Shown here piece by piece: positions 52,526 through 64,000 of a stretch of DNA of 64,000 nt (its first letter is position 1; the number at the start of each line of letters is the position of its first letter). The stretch is from Bombus terrestris (lineage: Eukaryota > Arthropoda > Insecta > Hymenoptera > Apidae). The position numbers and the translations under genes are program-made. Below the pieces are notes generated by a model. That model saw only the letters and a list, made by a program, of their open reading frames with translations. It was not told where the DNA came from and did no database searches. The stretch lies in contig NC_063269.1 in NCBI RefSeq assembly GCF_910591885.1, forward strand, positions 2,294,001-2,358,000, in the 5' to 3' direction.

Positions 52526-53942
52526 ACAACAGCGCAACAACGTACAATCGTCCCCGATCAACCAGTTGCCCTCCCGTAGCCCGAGTCACAATGGTCACGG
52601 ATTCCCATTGTACACCCCACCAGCTCCGATACCAGCATCCGGCGCAAATAAAATTCGCTCTACTCCCAACGGTCTACCCCAACCAACAGCACCGAGGCGT
52701 CCTCATAGTATTACCACTCCACCATACCACCATGTCTCCTCAAATGTCCACCACTCCCTTGGTCAACTCGGTGGTAGAGCAAACGCAACGTCAGCACTAC
52801 CATCACCAGCATCAGCAACAACAGTATCAACAGGCACACCAGGATCAACAACACCGTCATCGTGGAGCAGCAGCGTTGGCGCACCAAGCCCAAGTTCAGC
52901 CGCCGTTGTATCAGGGATGGTACAACGGCGCGCCCATTCGGTCGCCGGTACTCCAGTATCTGTATCCACCAGCGGCGGTAACAACAATGGCGGCATCAAT
53001 GGTGTCAACGGGCAACAGGAACCACGGAGCAACGGTACACCATCCGTCAACGGTACAGTGGGACCCACGACTCGCAGCGTTATACCACCCCAATCTTTAT
53101 GGAACGGGCAACTTCAACAACCCGTACCTAGGCGGCCTCACAGCATCGCCTCGACACCCGTTACAGCTTCAGCAGGCATGCCTGCAGCAGCTCCAGCAAC
53201 ATCAGCAAGCAGCGTACCATCGTCCGCTCGTACAACAGGCGAATCTATACAGTGGGGTTCCTCTGGAATGGTGTTGCACCAACCCATACCTCGCAGGGCG
53301 TACGCTTCGACCCTGCCACATCCCCAGCCACCCACGCCCACGTCACAAGGGCCCGCTCTGAGTATTCTAACGAATCCCGGTAATTCAAACACGTGGACAC
53401 CTGGCGCCGCGTTACGATCCAGGCCTCATAGCATAGCCACCACGCCGCAGACTGCTCCGATGCCACCGGCCTCTCCCTCCGATTCTGGCTATCGATCTTT
53501 GCCATCTGCCGCCAGCGATTATCAGATTCTCAAGTCCCCTTCGAGATCTCAACAGCAGACGCAGCAGGGACAACAACAGCAACAGAATCAGACTGCCACG
53601 CGACGTCTGTCCTTGCCGTCTGCGCAATCTCTTCTCCGTGCTTCCGCGCCCAGACCCAGCCCGACGTTTCACGGCCTACCGTTTCGCCCGTTTAATTGCG
53701 GCGTCTCGCCTAATGGCAATCCGATCTTCCTCGGGTGCACTCATCTGCACAACAGCAGCTCTGGTGGCACAGGCAGCACCGGAACCAGAAGCTCCACGCC
53801 GGCCACCAGCCCGGCCACGCCGCTCACCACCTCGCAGGCGATACAACAGTTGCTGGCACAGCCACGGAACGGATTCAAGATAGTCGACGATAAGGTGTCG
53901 CTCTTCATCGAAATCCTCGATACGCAGGAGAGGTTCGCCAAG
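52059..53942 (+). CDS. Dys: Large alternative first coding exon of a short dystrophin isoform (Dp186-like)
   Basis: A 628-codon open frame from ATG (MGEPKPASSPQPNGG) to the donor GCCAAG before GTCAGT, ending in phase 0. The start is the first ATG after an in-frame TGA at 52005. The product is a low-complexity, probably disordered extension rich in P, S, T, Q and N. It has Gln 142-158, RRPHSI-type motifs centred on Ser 217, 294, 362 and 458 with a degenerate copy near 412, a QQ-rich patch near 500-512, RRLSLP at Ser 518, a hydrophobic Gly/Pro/Cys island at about 537-564, and a structured tail ending VSLFIEILDTQERFAK. It lies on the dystrophin strand inside the dystrophin intron, and its donor phase equals that of exon 16858-17047, so both can splice to the next exon. 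Size and position suggest the insect Dp186 isoform. An unrelated nested gene remains possible because the partner exon is outside the window. Confidence 0.82.
52482..52532 (+). repeat. Dys: Interrupted CAG/CAA tract encoding 17 glutamines
   Basis: Seventeen Gln codons, CAA and CAG mixed, follow Asp-His in the large first exon. The CAA interruptions make the DNA less prone to slippage than pure CAG. In the other plus-strand frame the same bases give Asn/Ser/Thr runs. The tract is likely length-variable within the species. Confidence 0.95.
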
Positions 53943-56900
53943 GTCAGTGGCAAAGGAACACCAATCAACCGCATGTGTACATTCGTATTTTTAGATCGAT
54001 TCTCGAGCCGCGCTGCAACGCGTATCTGGCGTGTTCTCAATTAAAATTCCAAACACGGTCGTTGTCGTCGTCTTATTTTGGACGCGGAACGACGGTGGCG
54101 TTCGAAAGGTCGTGCACGGGTCGACTCGTTTATCGCAGCAGATCGAGCCAGACGTTTTGGGGTTGATTTTTCCCGAGCGTCTGCGTCGTTCTGCTTTGGT
54201 TAGTAGGTTAATTAATTCCTCACCGGTGACAAATTTAAAACGAGGATGGAGTTGAAGGAAGTACGGGAAAGTAGGTTGCGTGTGAGTTGGTCATTCGCTT
54301 GTCTTAAATTTCACACGATTCTTCGATTCTTCGATAATTTCCAATGAACTTCGTTTCAACTCAATGTTTATCAAAAGCCTGGTATAATTCGATTTCTCTG
54401 GTCGATGTTTGTCGAGTCTCCTCGCTGTTTGTCTTCCTAAAACAGACACCAACGTCGTCCTTTCAAAGTAACTTCTGTTCCTTCACTTTCCGTCCAAACA
54501 CGGATTGTTCGTCCCGTGTTTGGCGGCCTTTTTCCTCCGAATCGAACGACGCTCGACACACCAATTTCCCGATCCGTTGTTCGCGTCTTAGAATATCTGC
54601 AAACGGTCAATTGTCGCCTCGTGTACGATGCTGTCTTCCGTCGAATTTGCGAAGGACTCGTGGCGTCGGCTACATCGGCGTTCGCTTTAAATCGATAACG
54701 CTCGACGATGAGCACGAATCCTATCTCGGCGTAGCATCCATCGCGACGGTGTCATACATAAATTTTGCCCTTGAAAAATAAATGCGTTGCGCTCCGCTCT
54801 TTCTCGATACCGGTTCTTCGATGCCTCCTCTTCGATGGATCGATCGACAAATGGAAGAAGAAACCACGCGAAAACGAAGAAAAACCACGAGACTGTAGAC
54901 CGCAACTTCTCGTTCCGGATGAACTTTATGATTTCGCGCCGCATCGTTTTACGATATTATTTACACGAGAAAGTTGGAGAGAGAGGCTACGATACACAGG
55001 GATGCGATGTATCGTCTGGCCTCGGGATCCGATTTACCGCCGCTTCCGGCATGGCGAGGCGTGCACGCGCGTGTGCATTCTGCATAATGCAGCAGGAAAT
55101 TGCGACGTTAACGTGGAAAGTCCATTCACGGCGAAGGCGACCGATTCACCCTGTTTCCCCTTCCATCAGCCACTCTTTGTTACCAGATTAATCGCGCCGA
55201 TGTGTTTCAGCTTTTTCAATATTCCACGGAGGATTTAGCTGAATATGTTGGAAACGATTCGAGAGATAATTATCATCGGAAAATGGAAGAGGAAGGTTGT
55301 TTTTAGACTGTAGGAATCGTGTATTCCGGTTAATACATCGTCCGTTTGTTAGAACTGTGACGCAATTAGGAGAAATAAATGCTCACGATTCGAGGTAGAA
55401 AATTATTATAAGATAACGAGGATAAGTCGCGTTAGTCTACATAATTTACAACGTATGTCAACTACAAGAATCGCAAACAACAGCGAGGTATTACAAAGAT
55501 TTGTAGAAGTTTGACAATAGAATTTCTAAGCGAATTAATTACTTCTAGTAAATAATTCGCAATAGAGGATATACGGTTTAGCGGGCCGAGAACTGGAAAA
55601 CCAGATGTACAGCGATGCGTGAGAGAAGTTCGCGAAGAACTAAAAGATCTCGTAGGAGCTTAAAAATTAATCAACTCGAGAACTCGTGGACAACTGACGA
55701 TACCTTTAACCAGCTTGAACAGGAAAAGCAGATCCGCCAAAGTGCCCCGAAGTTATTAATTACTTTTTGTGATTTTTATATATTTTTTTTTTTCTATCTG
55801 TTTTATAAGATAAAATTGTAAGTAATAGAATAGTTATGGAGATTCGTGACCGATCCGGTGTTAACTAAAAGTTGAGAATTTTCGAGCATTTCGTTCGAGT
55901 TCCTCGGTTTTATCAGCATCGATTGGAAAGGGGAATCTGTACGTGAAAGTCGGAAGCCGGAGGATATCATTAAAACTTCATCGTTGTCGCGATTCTCTTT
56001 TCAATTGCTTCGCCGTCTCTTGCCACGGAATATTATATTAAACGAATCGCTGTCACAATGGACGCGAAGGAAAAAGTGACGTCCCGGTTCCATGTATATA
56101 TATACACAAATACATATTTCTTTTGTGCATAGTTCATAGTTCGTATAAACGTCTTAAAAAGGTACGTGTCAAGAAGAAAGATTCTATTAAAAGCGTTATT
56201 CTCGTTAAGAGAATCTTGAAACTCTTCGGCCCAAATTTCTAGAAAAATTTCCTAGCTGATAAACGTCCCTCCATACTCCACGTTTTACAAATAAAATTAA
56301 CGATCGACTCTCAACGTTCTCTTTCAATTGTCCTATGATAAAGATTTTACGATGGTCCTAGCCAAACGTCCAGAACTGCCTACGTTATGAAACTTTTGGT
56401 TGTCCCCTTACGAAACGTCGCAGAATTCTATGACCCTTTATTTTTACTCGATTCACCAGCCTCTTCTACTGTTCCTCGAGTGGTTGCGTCCGTGTTTACG
56501 AGGCGCAATCTCAAAGGACACATCTGGTGGTTGCGGAAGAAAGCCACACGATGCCCGGTTCTACTGTACATGAATTCGTCTGAACGGCGCTGATCGTGCG
56601 AGAAAGAGGAAGCGTTCCAACCTCCACGGCTGCTGCCGCTTGCTCCTTGCCTACCAACGACGCTACCAGCCCTCTTTGAATCCTTTAGAGTTACTCGATG
56701 GCATATTAGTTTCCAAGTCTGCACGGGCGCGTTTAATTGAAGCCTTAATATCACGTCTCAAAGCATGAATAGCCGAGCAACTAGATCGGCCACGCAAGAA
56801 ACACGAATGTGGGGCTAACGCTTCTGGTTTATGCACTTGTGCATCGGTACCGGTGTTTCGTGTATTTGTGGCGCGCGTGAGAGAGAGTTGTGCACGAATC

Positions 56901-59900
56901 AGCCTCGTGATAAATGTAAACGAGGTTTCGGCTCGAGTGCTGCCGTTGGCCGATGAGGTTTTTGGTCCGAGTCCGTAGCTGACACATCCTGTACGGAATT
57001 AACGACGGTGTAATGGATCGTGAGACGCGCAAGAACCAACTCAACGATGGAGTGTTTCGAATTCAATTGGTATCCTCGAAGAAAAATGCGCGACCGCTGG
57101 TTCGACGTAGGCGAATGATCGAGGACGATCGCGATCAATTCGAAGGGATGGTTTCCACGACGATTAATCGCGTCGCACGAGCAGAATGTAGTCTGGTATT
57201 CGAAGAACTGACGGAGGTTTTTGTACGTTGACCTTAATGAGTTTATAAAGAGGCCCCGTTACGGTGCATGAATGAAATATGCGGTCTTTAATATTCGGTT
57301 CGATCCTCTCAATTATCTGGGGGAACGTGTTTCCCTAAGCTTTTGGAACAATACGCTAGATTGATTGGCGCATGAATATGTGTCTTCATTATCGTTCTGA
57401 ATATTAACAATGTATCGATGGATTCGTTAAATAAGAGCAGTATAGCATCAGATTTTAGTTAATCAAAAGTTTATTGGTTTCGAATATCGCTTTGGGAAAA
57501 TTGTCGATACAATTGGCTAGTATCTCTGTTATTTAACAGAATGTTCATCGTTGATAATAAAATCAATGTTTCTTCCAATTATTCCACGCAGAAATGATTT
57601 TTCATGGAAATTAAGATGCGCGTGTCGAAAAATTCAAGGATTCCGATTCCGACGAATAAAATGTTCCTCGAAATCGCACCTCCACGCCCAGAATGGCCCA
57701 GCCTTACCAAGGTTTATGTAAATTTATTGAAAGCGCGGTGCAGAGTGTCACGAGATCACGCGACAATTTCACAGGATAACGGTTACGTTATTGTCCCGTC
57801 AGCACACCACGTTCGTACAGTTCAAACTCGATACCTTGATAACTTCAAAGAGTTATCCAACAAATTTTCCTCCATGTCGATAAACAATTTCCGGGCTAAA
57901 GAATCATTTCGAGAAGCGAAAGAAAACGACCGCATAACGGTGGTAAAATCGATTGCCATGGATTCCCTGGTATCAATCGGTGCTTGCTGGAGAACGTTGG
58001 CAGAATTTTCGCGATCACGAACAAATAAATCGGCTCGTTATTTTAACGAGACGGCGCGGCGCTTGGCCAGCCAAAGCTTTTCGAGGCTCGTTCGAGGCGT
58101 ATTTTCGAATTCTATTTCCCATTATTGGCTTGGAGGAAAGTTTGCCGGCGCATAGCGAGTTAACGCGAAACAACGCATCCCTATCGAGAATGTTATCCCA
58201 GGCACGAAATCAGGTACGGTCGGTAATGGAAATTCCTGGCAAATTTCGATCGAGACTAAAGCGATCCGAACCTGCTAAAATAAACCTCGATAAAGCGATC
58301 GGTCTACGTTTCCTTTGGATCTTCGTTTAAGAGTCGATCGTTAGCTGGAAACATTTTTGCTTCCACCGATTATTGCTAGAAAATTTGAAGAACATATTTG
58401 TAATTAGTTAGTGGAGTTTCCATAGGGGCTGGTTAAGAGGAAGTTTGCTTTAATATCCGCTTTAATGTTTCAATCTTCGACGATCACTAGGAGCTACGTT
58501 GTCACTGAAAGCACCTAGAACGGCCAAAATGAACCAAGAAATTAGAAATTCTACCTGAAGTACTCGTTTAACGACGTTAATCGTTCATCGTGAACCAACT
58601 CACCGCACCTCATCGATTAGGAAACACACGGAATGGTTGATCATAAACGTTGCGGTCCTTCCAACTCGCTTGTTAACGATACTCTGCACAGCTTTCTCAA
58701 GTTATCTCGTTTCTCTCTACGTTTCAACCTTTTTCGCTCGCGTCCACTCAATAACGAACATCAAACCGCTGGATTTTCAGATTAAATGTCGAATCGTTGG
58801 TTCACCGATCGACGCTCTGAATATCTTTCATGCAATTCTCACCTTTTTTTATTTTCAATTTTGCAGGTATCTCGCTGTATTCGTTGATTCCCTTTGTACG
58901 TTTGATTCTCTGCTGCGAGATGCGTTGACGCTCGAACGACAAAAGGAGACCGATGGACCGTTAGAACGTAACGTGTTCAGAGTATCAGTTGCCGCCTTTG
59001 GGGGACAGAAGTAATTTACGCGAAAAGGATAGAGTGACGAGGAGGTAAAACAAGGTGATGGCCTCGTGTAGGAGAGCGAAGAAGCAGGCTCGGTGTCTAG
59101 AATCGTGCTCATTGTTATGCATTTCCGTTATTAAATATGTATATCCCGGACTGCGTTTCCGTGCAGCCGGATGCATCTCAGTCGACGCTGCGGCTGGATT
59201 AAAAGTCTGTATAACCGGAGTATGGCCTGGCTCTGGTAGTGTAACATTAAAAGTTTACAAACAACGTCTGCCTTCGTTGCCACGTAACTTTTCAAGAACT
59301 AGACACTTTCGCGTTAACGATATTCCTGTTCGCTACCTTCTTTAGCGGACATCCTTCTGACCTCGGCGACACTTTCATCCCTTGTTAGTCCTGGTCAGAT
59401 GATTCGTTATTGCTTCGTTACCTGTCTCGTCCAGGACGAGGAACTTGTGATTAAATAGGGTCCAGGAAAAGGAATCAACGAAGAGTAGCATTTTATGTAC
59501 GTTTACATCTTCCTTGACGCACGATTATATTTTATTCGTCTGAGAAGCGAGATCTAGCGATTCGGTTTACTATTTACGTGGTACACGTATGACACACGGT
59601 TATGGCGAGTAACTTTACTTGTGATATTTTATATAATTTTTGTATAGGTTTCTAGATTCTTTTTTTTTGGTTCTGCACTTGTAAAAATTGTTTCGATGTA
59701 ATGTCTCTTAGGTTTGGATTTTATCTTATTAGACCATGCTGCTCTCGAACAAAAGTAGATAATCACATAGGATTGCTGGAAAGAACGATCGGAAAACGGT
59801 GAACGTGACACGGATTGATTCACCGGGCAGTCAAATGAGCGAGGCTTAATATGGTCTAACAAGGGAAGCATCTCAATCTTATTGAGATCAATAAATGCAC

Positions 59901-62900
59901 GTCTGGCAGGCAGTCGGATAGGAAGGAAATTAGCAATCGCGAACAGCTGATGCACGTTCCTCTGTCGGAATAGCGTTAAACCCTGTGCATGCAGAATGCA
60001 GTCAGGTGAAATTTTTAGCGCTTCTCGCGGAGCGAGCTGTGACGTCCCTCTTTTTAAGGTCGAATCCATCCAATTTTTAATGCAGTCGAATCTCGAGTCT
60101 TTCCACTTCGCGCATACATGTTCAGACATTCTCAAGCACGTTCCTTATTTTTCCATTAAATTTACTTACTTGATTCTTTCAAGACTAACTTGGAAAATTT
60201 ACCTCGACGTAGATTATTTTACAAACTCTCTAACATTACGAATTCCCGAAATCTCAACGTACACTCGTCTGATCATTTTTATCTAAATCTCTGTGAACCA
60301 TCGCCACTCATAGCACAAACTTCTCCTTCAGAATCTTCATATCGAGACACGAAAGGACTCCCAAAGCTTCAAAAACAACGGTTCTTTCAAGTTAGCGCGA
60401 GAAACTTTCCTATTCAGCTCTTTGAGATTGATCTGGAAGACTCACTGCTTCGCGTACTTTTTTCTCCAACATTTCGAACGTTACAAATTCTCAACACCTC
60501 AACGCACACACGAGCGATCGTTCTTATCCGAGTCTCTGTTCACCGCCACCATTTATAACACAGATTTTTCCAAGAACCATCGCGCTACGACTCTGAATTA
60601 CTTACGAAGCTGTTCGAAAACAGTGGCTCGTTCGAGTTAACGCGACCAACTCTTGCACCATGGATTTCTCCGCGAGACGCAACGAAACGACGCTCGAGCG
60701 TCTCGTTCGCGAGTCGCGTTAGAACTCAAGAGCAGAAGACAGGTCGACCGACGAACGCGTAGCAAGTTTCTGGATGCGCGAAACGTAGCCGGAAGTGTAG
60801 TTGCCTCGGTGAAGATGTCCATGGATATATTTAACCCGTGAATCCAAGCACGTTACCCGAAAACTAAGCCAATATGCTCGCCGAACTCCGGTCGGAAGTG
60901 AAGCTACCGACAAAAGCCTATACGCCCGCCTGTTTCGACTCGGTGCTCCACCTACTCGTTTCGTGGCATCCGCATCAGCTTCATCCAACGGATCAGCTCG
61001 CAGTCGACCTTCTCTTTGCTCGTGCACAGCGGATTCTATCCCGATGGCACGTCGACCGGGACTAACTTCTTAAAGCCGCTCCGCTCACGTTCAAACTTCG
61101 GACACATTTTACTCGGCACACGTTGCCATTAACGTTAACTTCACCGCCGCGACACTATATCATTACTATGTTACCAGATAACAGGAAGGCTTGGTCTGGA
61201 ACGCGGCACGCTCTCGTTCTACTCATAAATCTCGATGACGGGCGTGTCGGTCAAATTTCGAGTTCGGAAGCGGTGTGGTTTTGGTCGATGGTTATGATGA
61301 AGTGTGGAGACCACTGAGTTTTGCTTGGTATTTCGTTATTCCAGGATGATTTACTGGATTGGGAAGTGGCTGTGTCGAAGGTGACAGTTGAGGGGTTACC
61401 TACATTGTGTTGCTGTTTTAGGGCGGTATTCAATGTGTATGATTAGTGGCCGCGATTGTTTTCTGTAAATGAGAAACGTGCCGAGGGTGAATAGTGATAG
61501 ATTAGCAGAAACAGGCAGGGTTCTGTATAATTGGATTTGGATTTTGTTTTCCTTCCAATGATTCCTTGTTCTCCATTTTCTTGTATTCATTTGCGAAGAG
61601 ATACCGTGGCAGATACTAAGTTGAACATTCTATGGGCGTGGTAAAATTGTCTAATAATTTTGGAATAACGGTTAACAATGATTACAAGGTAAAACGAGGG
61701 TGATACGTTAGCGCAGAGTATACGAGTAGCAGCAAACCTTTGCCGTAGAATAACAGACTGGCTGTTTGTACTAAAAACTTGGCCCAGTTGACTTCTCAAT
61801 GTTAATTACGATATATTTCGTATTGCACCATTTCTGTACATTTCTTCCATCTTATAATTAAGTAGTATTCGGCATATAATTAAGTAAAAATTGTAATTTC
61901 TCACAGAACGCGAGGCAACAGTGATGCGCAAGGGATATAGGAGCGTTTCTAGTCAGACACACGTGGCGTCGCACCGCCAAAGAATCTCGGTTCGCGAGTA
62001 GTAATCTTCGCGCAATTCAGCACGATAAATGGCTCGTTCAACTGCAATATCGCAGCGCATACATATGGTGGGAAGTTGAATCGAAGAATAATTTTCTCGA
62101 GAAACGTAGATTTTGGTTTGCGGAAGTCATGGCGAAAGTCGTAACGCAGTTTCAATCGTAACTGCGTTGGGAATAAGTTTCCGAGACTTCATTGGGAAAC
62201 ACCAGTGAAGCGTATACAGTGGTCAGTTTTAATCAGCCGAATGAATGAAATTTAGAGTTTATCCGTGGGCTATCGATCTTAAAATACGAACGAAGACTCC
62301 ATTCCAATGTATATTTCTCGATTTAAGCGAAGAAAGTATAACAGCGATATCTCTTTTCTGCTTTAAAAACGTAAAAAAAGCTTAGGGAAGATGAAAGAAC
62401 CACGACAAATCGTAATTAGAGCGCGTTGTACGCGTTGAAGAGGGATTTCTCGCGATTAATTAACTGTAGGGCAGGGAAGAAGAAAAACGTCTTTATTTGA
62501 GACAAAAATAGAAATTGGTCAGGGGGACATTTTGAATGGGACCGAGGTTTTGTTGAAACCTCTGTCTCGAAAGAAAACATACGATATATACCTAGCACGG
62601 AGACGTTCATGAATTTTATCCGGTCGTAAAACAATTACGCAAGCTCGGCGCCTCGCTTTAATTCTACTCCATTGTCGACGCGAGTCGGGGAAAAAAATAG
62701 CAACGTTCCTGTTCGCTGCCTTTTATCTTTGTTAACTCGTTACGTGTTCGGTCTCCCTTGCCTAACCATTCTACAGCCGACCGTCATGGTCTGGTTTAAA
62801 GTCATCACGCGTTGTGTCGGAAGTCTAAATACAAATTTCATTCCCTTTTTCTCTGCTTGACTGGAAACGTTTGTACACTGCCGCAATATCCAGCTTCCTA

Positions 62901-64000
62901 TTTTTACTTTCTTTTCTCCATCAAAGATATCACATACGCGTATTATAATTCGAACATGATTCGATCGTAATATGATCATACACGTTTAAACTTATCTTGA
63001 CCAAAAGTGTTATATTTTTTAATTATTTTCGTCGGTAATTAATACAATATTTCCATACTACAATACCGAAGAATAGCACTCGTGCAAGACGTTAAAAAGT
63101 AGGGTCGCTAGTTTATTCTTTCAAAGTTTCCAACACTCATAAATTCCTAAGAAATCAACGTTCGCCTCTCCAGCAGTTATCGACCAAAGTTTCCACGGCA
63201 ACGCGATCTTCTCCTGGCAAAAAATGGTCGTGGACGTTTCGATAAATCATTAGGACCGATAATGGTAGAATTTACCGGCGTCGAATCAGCCAGATCGACC
63301 ATAAAATCGGTCAAATCGTCCGGACTCTCGATTCCCCCTCGTAGTGGCGAACTTAGTTGTACTCGCTGGAGGTTTCCAAGCGGAGAAAAATTAGCCGACA
63401 TTCCGAGGGATTTCGTCGGCTCGTAAAATGATTATGCAAAACGGCGCGTCTAGCCGGCTGTACGCCCGCGAGAAAGGGCGCTTTAATTTGGCGGCATTGT
63501 CGGGCCCCGGGAAAATTAAAAGCTTATCTCTCGCCCCGGTCCTCGACGTTGCTCGTAGAACCGAATACGCTTGGCGGCTGAGCCCCAGCCATTGTCTCGC
63601 TACGGAATTATTATCAACACCAGCGACGATGTTGCCAGATAGTAATTGCTTGAACGTTGATTCCACGCCATTGTTTGTTCATCAGAGCCGCCTTTTACCA
63701 CGACGTTGCGTGTCCTTTCCTCGTTTCCACGAAAACGCAGACCCTGCGATCGTGATATTAATCTTGAAATCGATACGGCACGAGAGAAGAGGCTGTGACC
63801 GAGCTGCGTTTTGTAGCATATTCACAAGCAGGTGGTCGTTTGTTCGTGCTGAACTCTATGTACACCCTCGTTCATAAACATTTGGATATTTATGAGAATT
63901 TGTCCCGTCGTAGACAACTTGGCTCATTTACGTTCGAAACAAAATTTCATTCGTAAATTTTCTTTTCTTTCTTGTCTTGAGAACTCTACTGAGCGTTGAA
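53943..64000 (+). other. Dys: Intron downstream of the internal first exon (continuation of the giant intron)
   Basis: It opens with GTCAGT. No dystrophin exon beginning with DLQ or containing WW, EF-hand or ZZ motifs was recognised to the end of the window. The strongest acceptor-like site is at 58866, after a long pyrimidine tract, but the phase-0 frame behind it stops within seven codons. ORFs of up to 183 codons (57604-58155) have no recognised family or start context. A T run occurs near 55.79 kb. Confidence 0.75.
55783..55793. repeat. Poly-T run
   Basis: About eleven T in an AT-rich stretch; no AG acceptor follows in useful distance. Confidence 0.8.

Noticed and set aside
52190..52598. 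Minus-strand ORFs with poly-Cys and poly-Leu runs
   Set aside because: They are reverse-strand shadows of the CAG/CAA glutamine tract.
57604..58155. 183-codon plus-strand ORF downstream of the internal first exon
   Set aside because: No spectrin, WW, EF-hand or ZZ signature and no phase-0 acceptor at its beginning, so it is not the missing dystrophin exon.

Overview
The window looks like nuclear DNA of an insect, most likely a hymenopteran and perhaps a bee. The non-coding DNA is moderately AT-rich yet unusually full of TCG/CGA (CpG not depleted), introns are very long, and splice signals are of insect type (CTAAT branch point, CAG acceptors, GTAAGT donors). No bacterial-type genes, rRNA, tRNA, CRISPR or intact transposon could be supported. 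The order-level call is an inference from composition.

All confidently recognised coding sequence belongs to one plus-strand gene, dystrophin (Dys). Three consecutive exons at 13614-13825, 16457-16611 and 16858-17047 encode part of the spectrin-repeat rod. Their lengths (212, 155 and 190 nt), splice phases and residues match human DMD exons 53, 54 and 55 one for one. The gene enters from the left through an intron of at least 13.6 kb and leaves to the right through an intron of at least 46.9 kb. No counterpart of human exon 56 was found before the window ends.

Inside that giant intron, about 35 kb downstream on the same strand, lies a 628-codon open reading frame (52059-53942). It has an in-frame upstream stop, a leader of at least one short uORF, and a phase-0 GT donor. 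The upstream exon 17047 also ends in phase 0, so both can join the same downstream exon. The simplest reading is an alternative promoter and first exon for a short dystrophin isoform, comparable in size to Drosophila Dp186 and placed in the same intron that carries the Dp116 promoter in mammals. Its protein is a disordered Q/P/S/T-rich extension with a 17-glutamine tract, five copies of an RRPHSI-like motif and one RRLSLP site.

The giant intron also carries a very convincing recursive-splicing signal at 40783-40879: a branch point, pyrimidine tract, AG immediately followed by GTAAG, and a second GTAAG donor 64 nt downstream. Weaker candidates lie at 23077, 31129 and 58866. The remaining DNA is intron with simple repeats, GA/CT tracts around the presumed promoter, and short ORFs that I mostly regard as chance.
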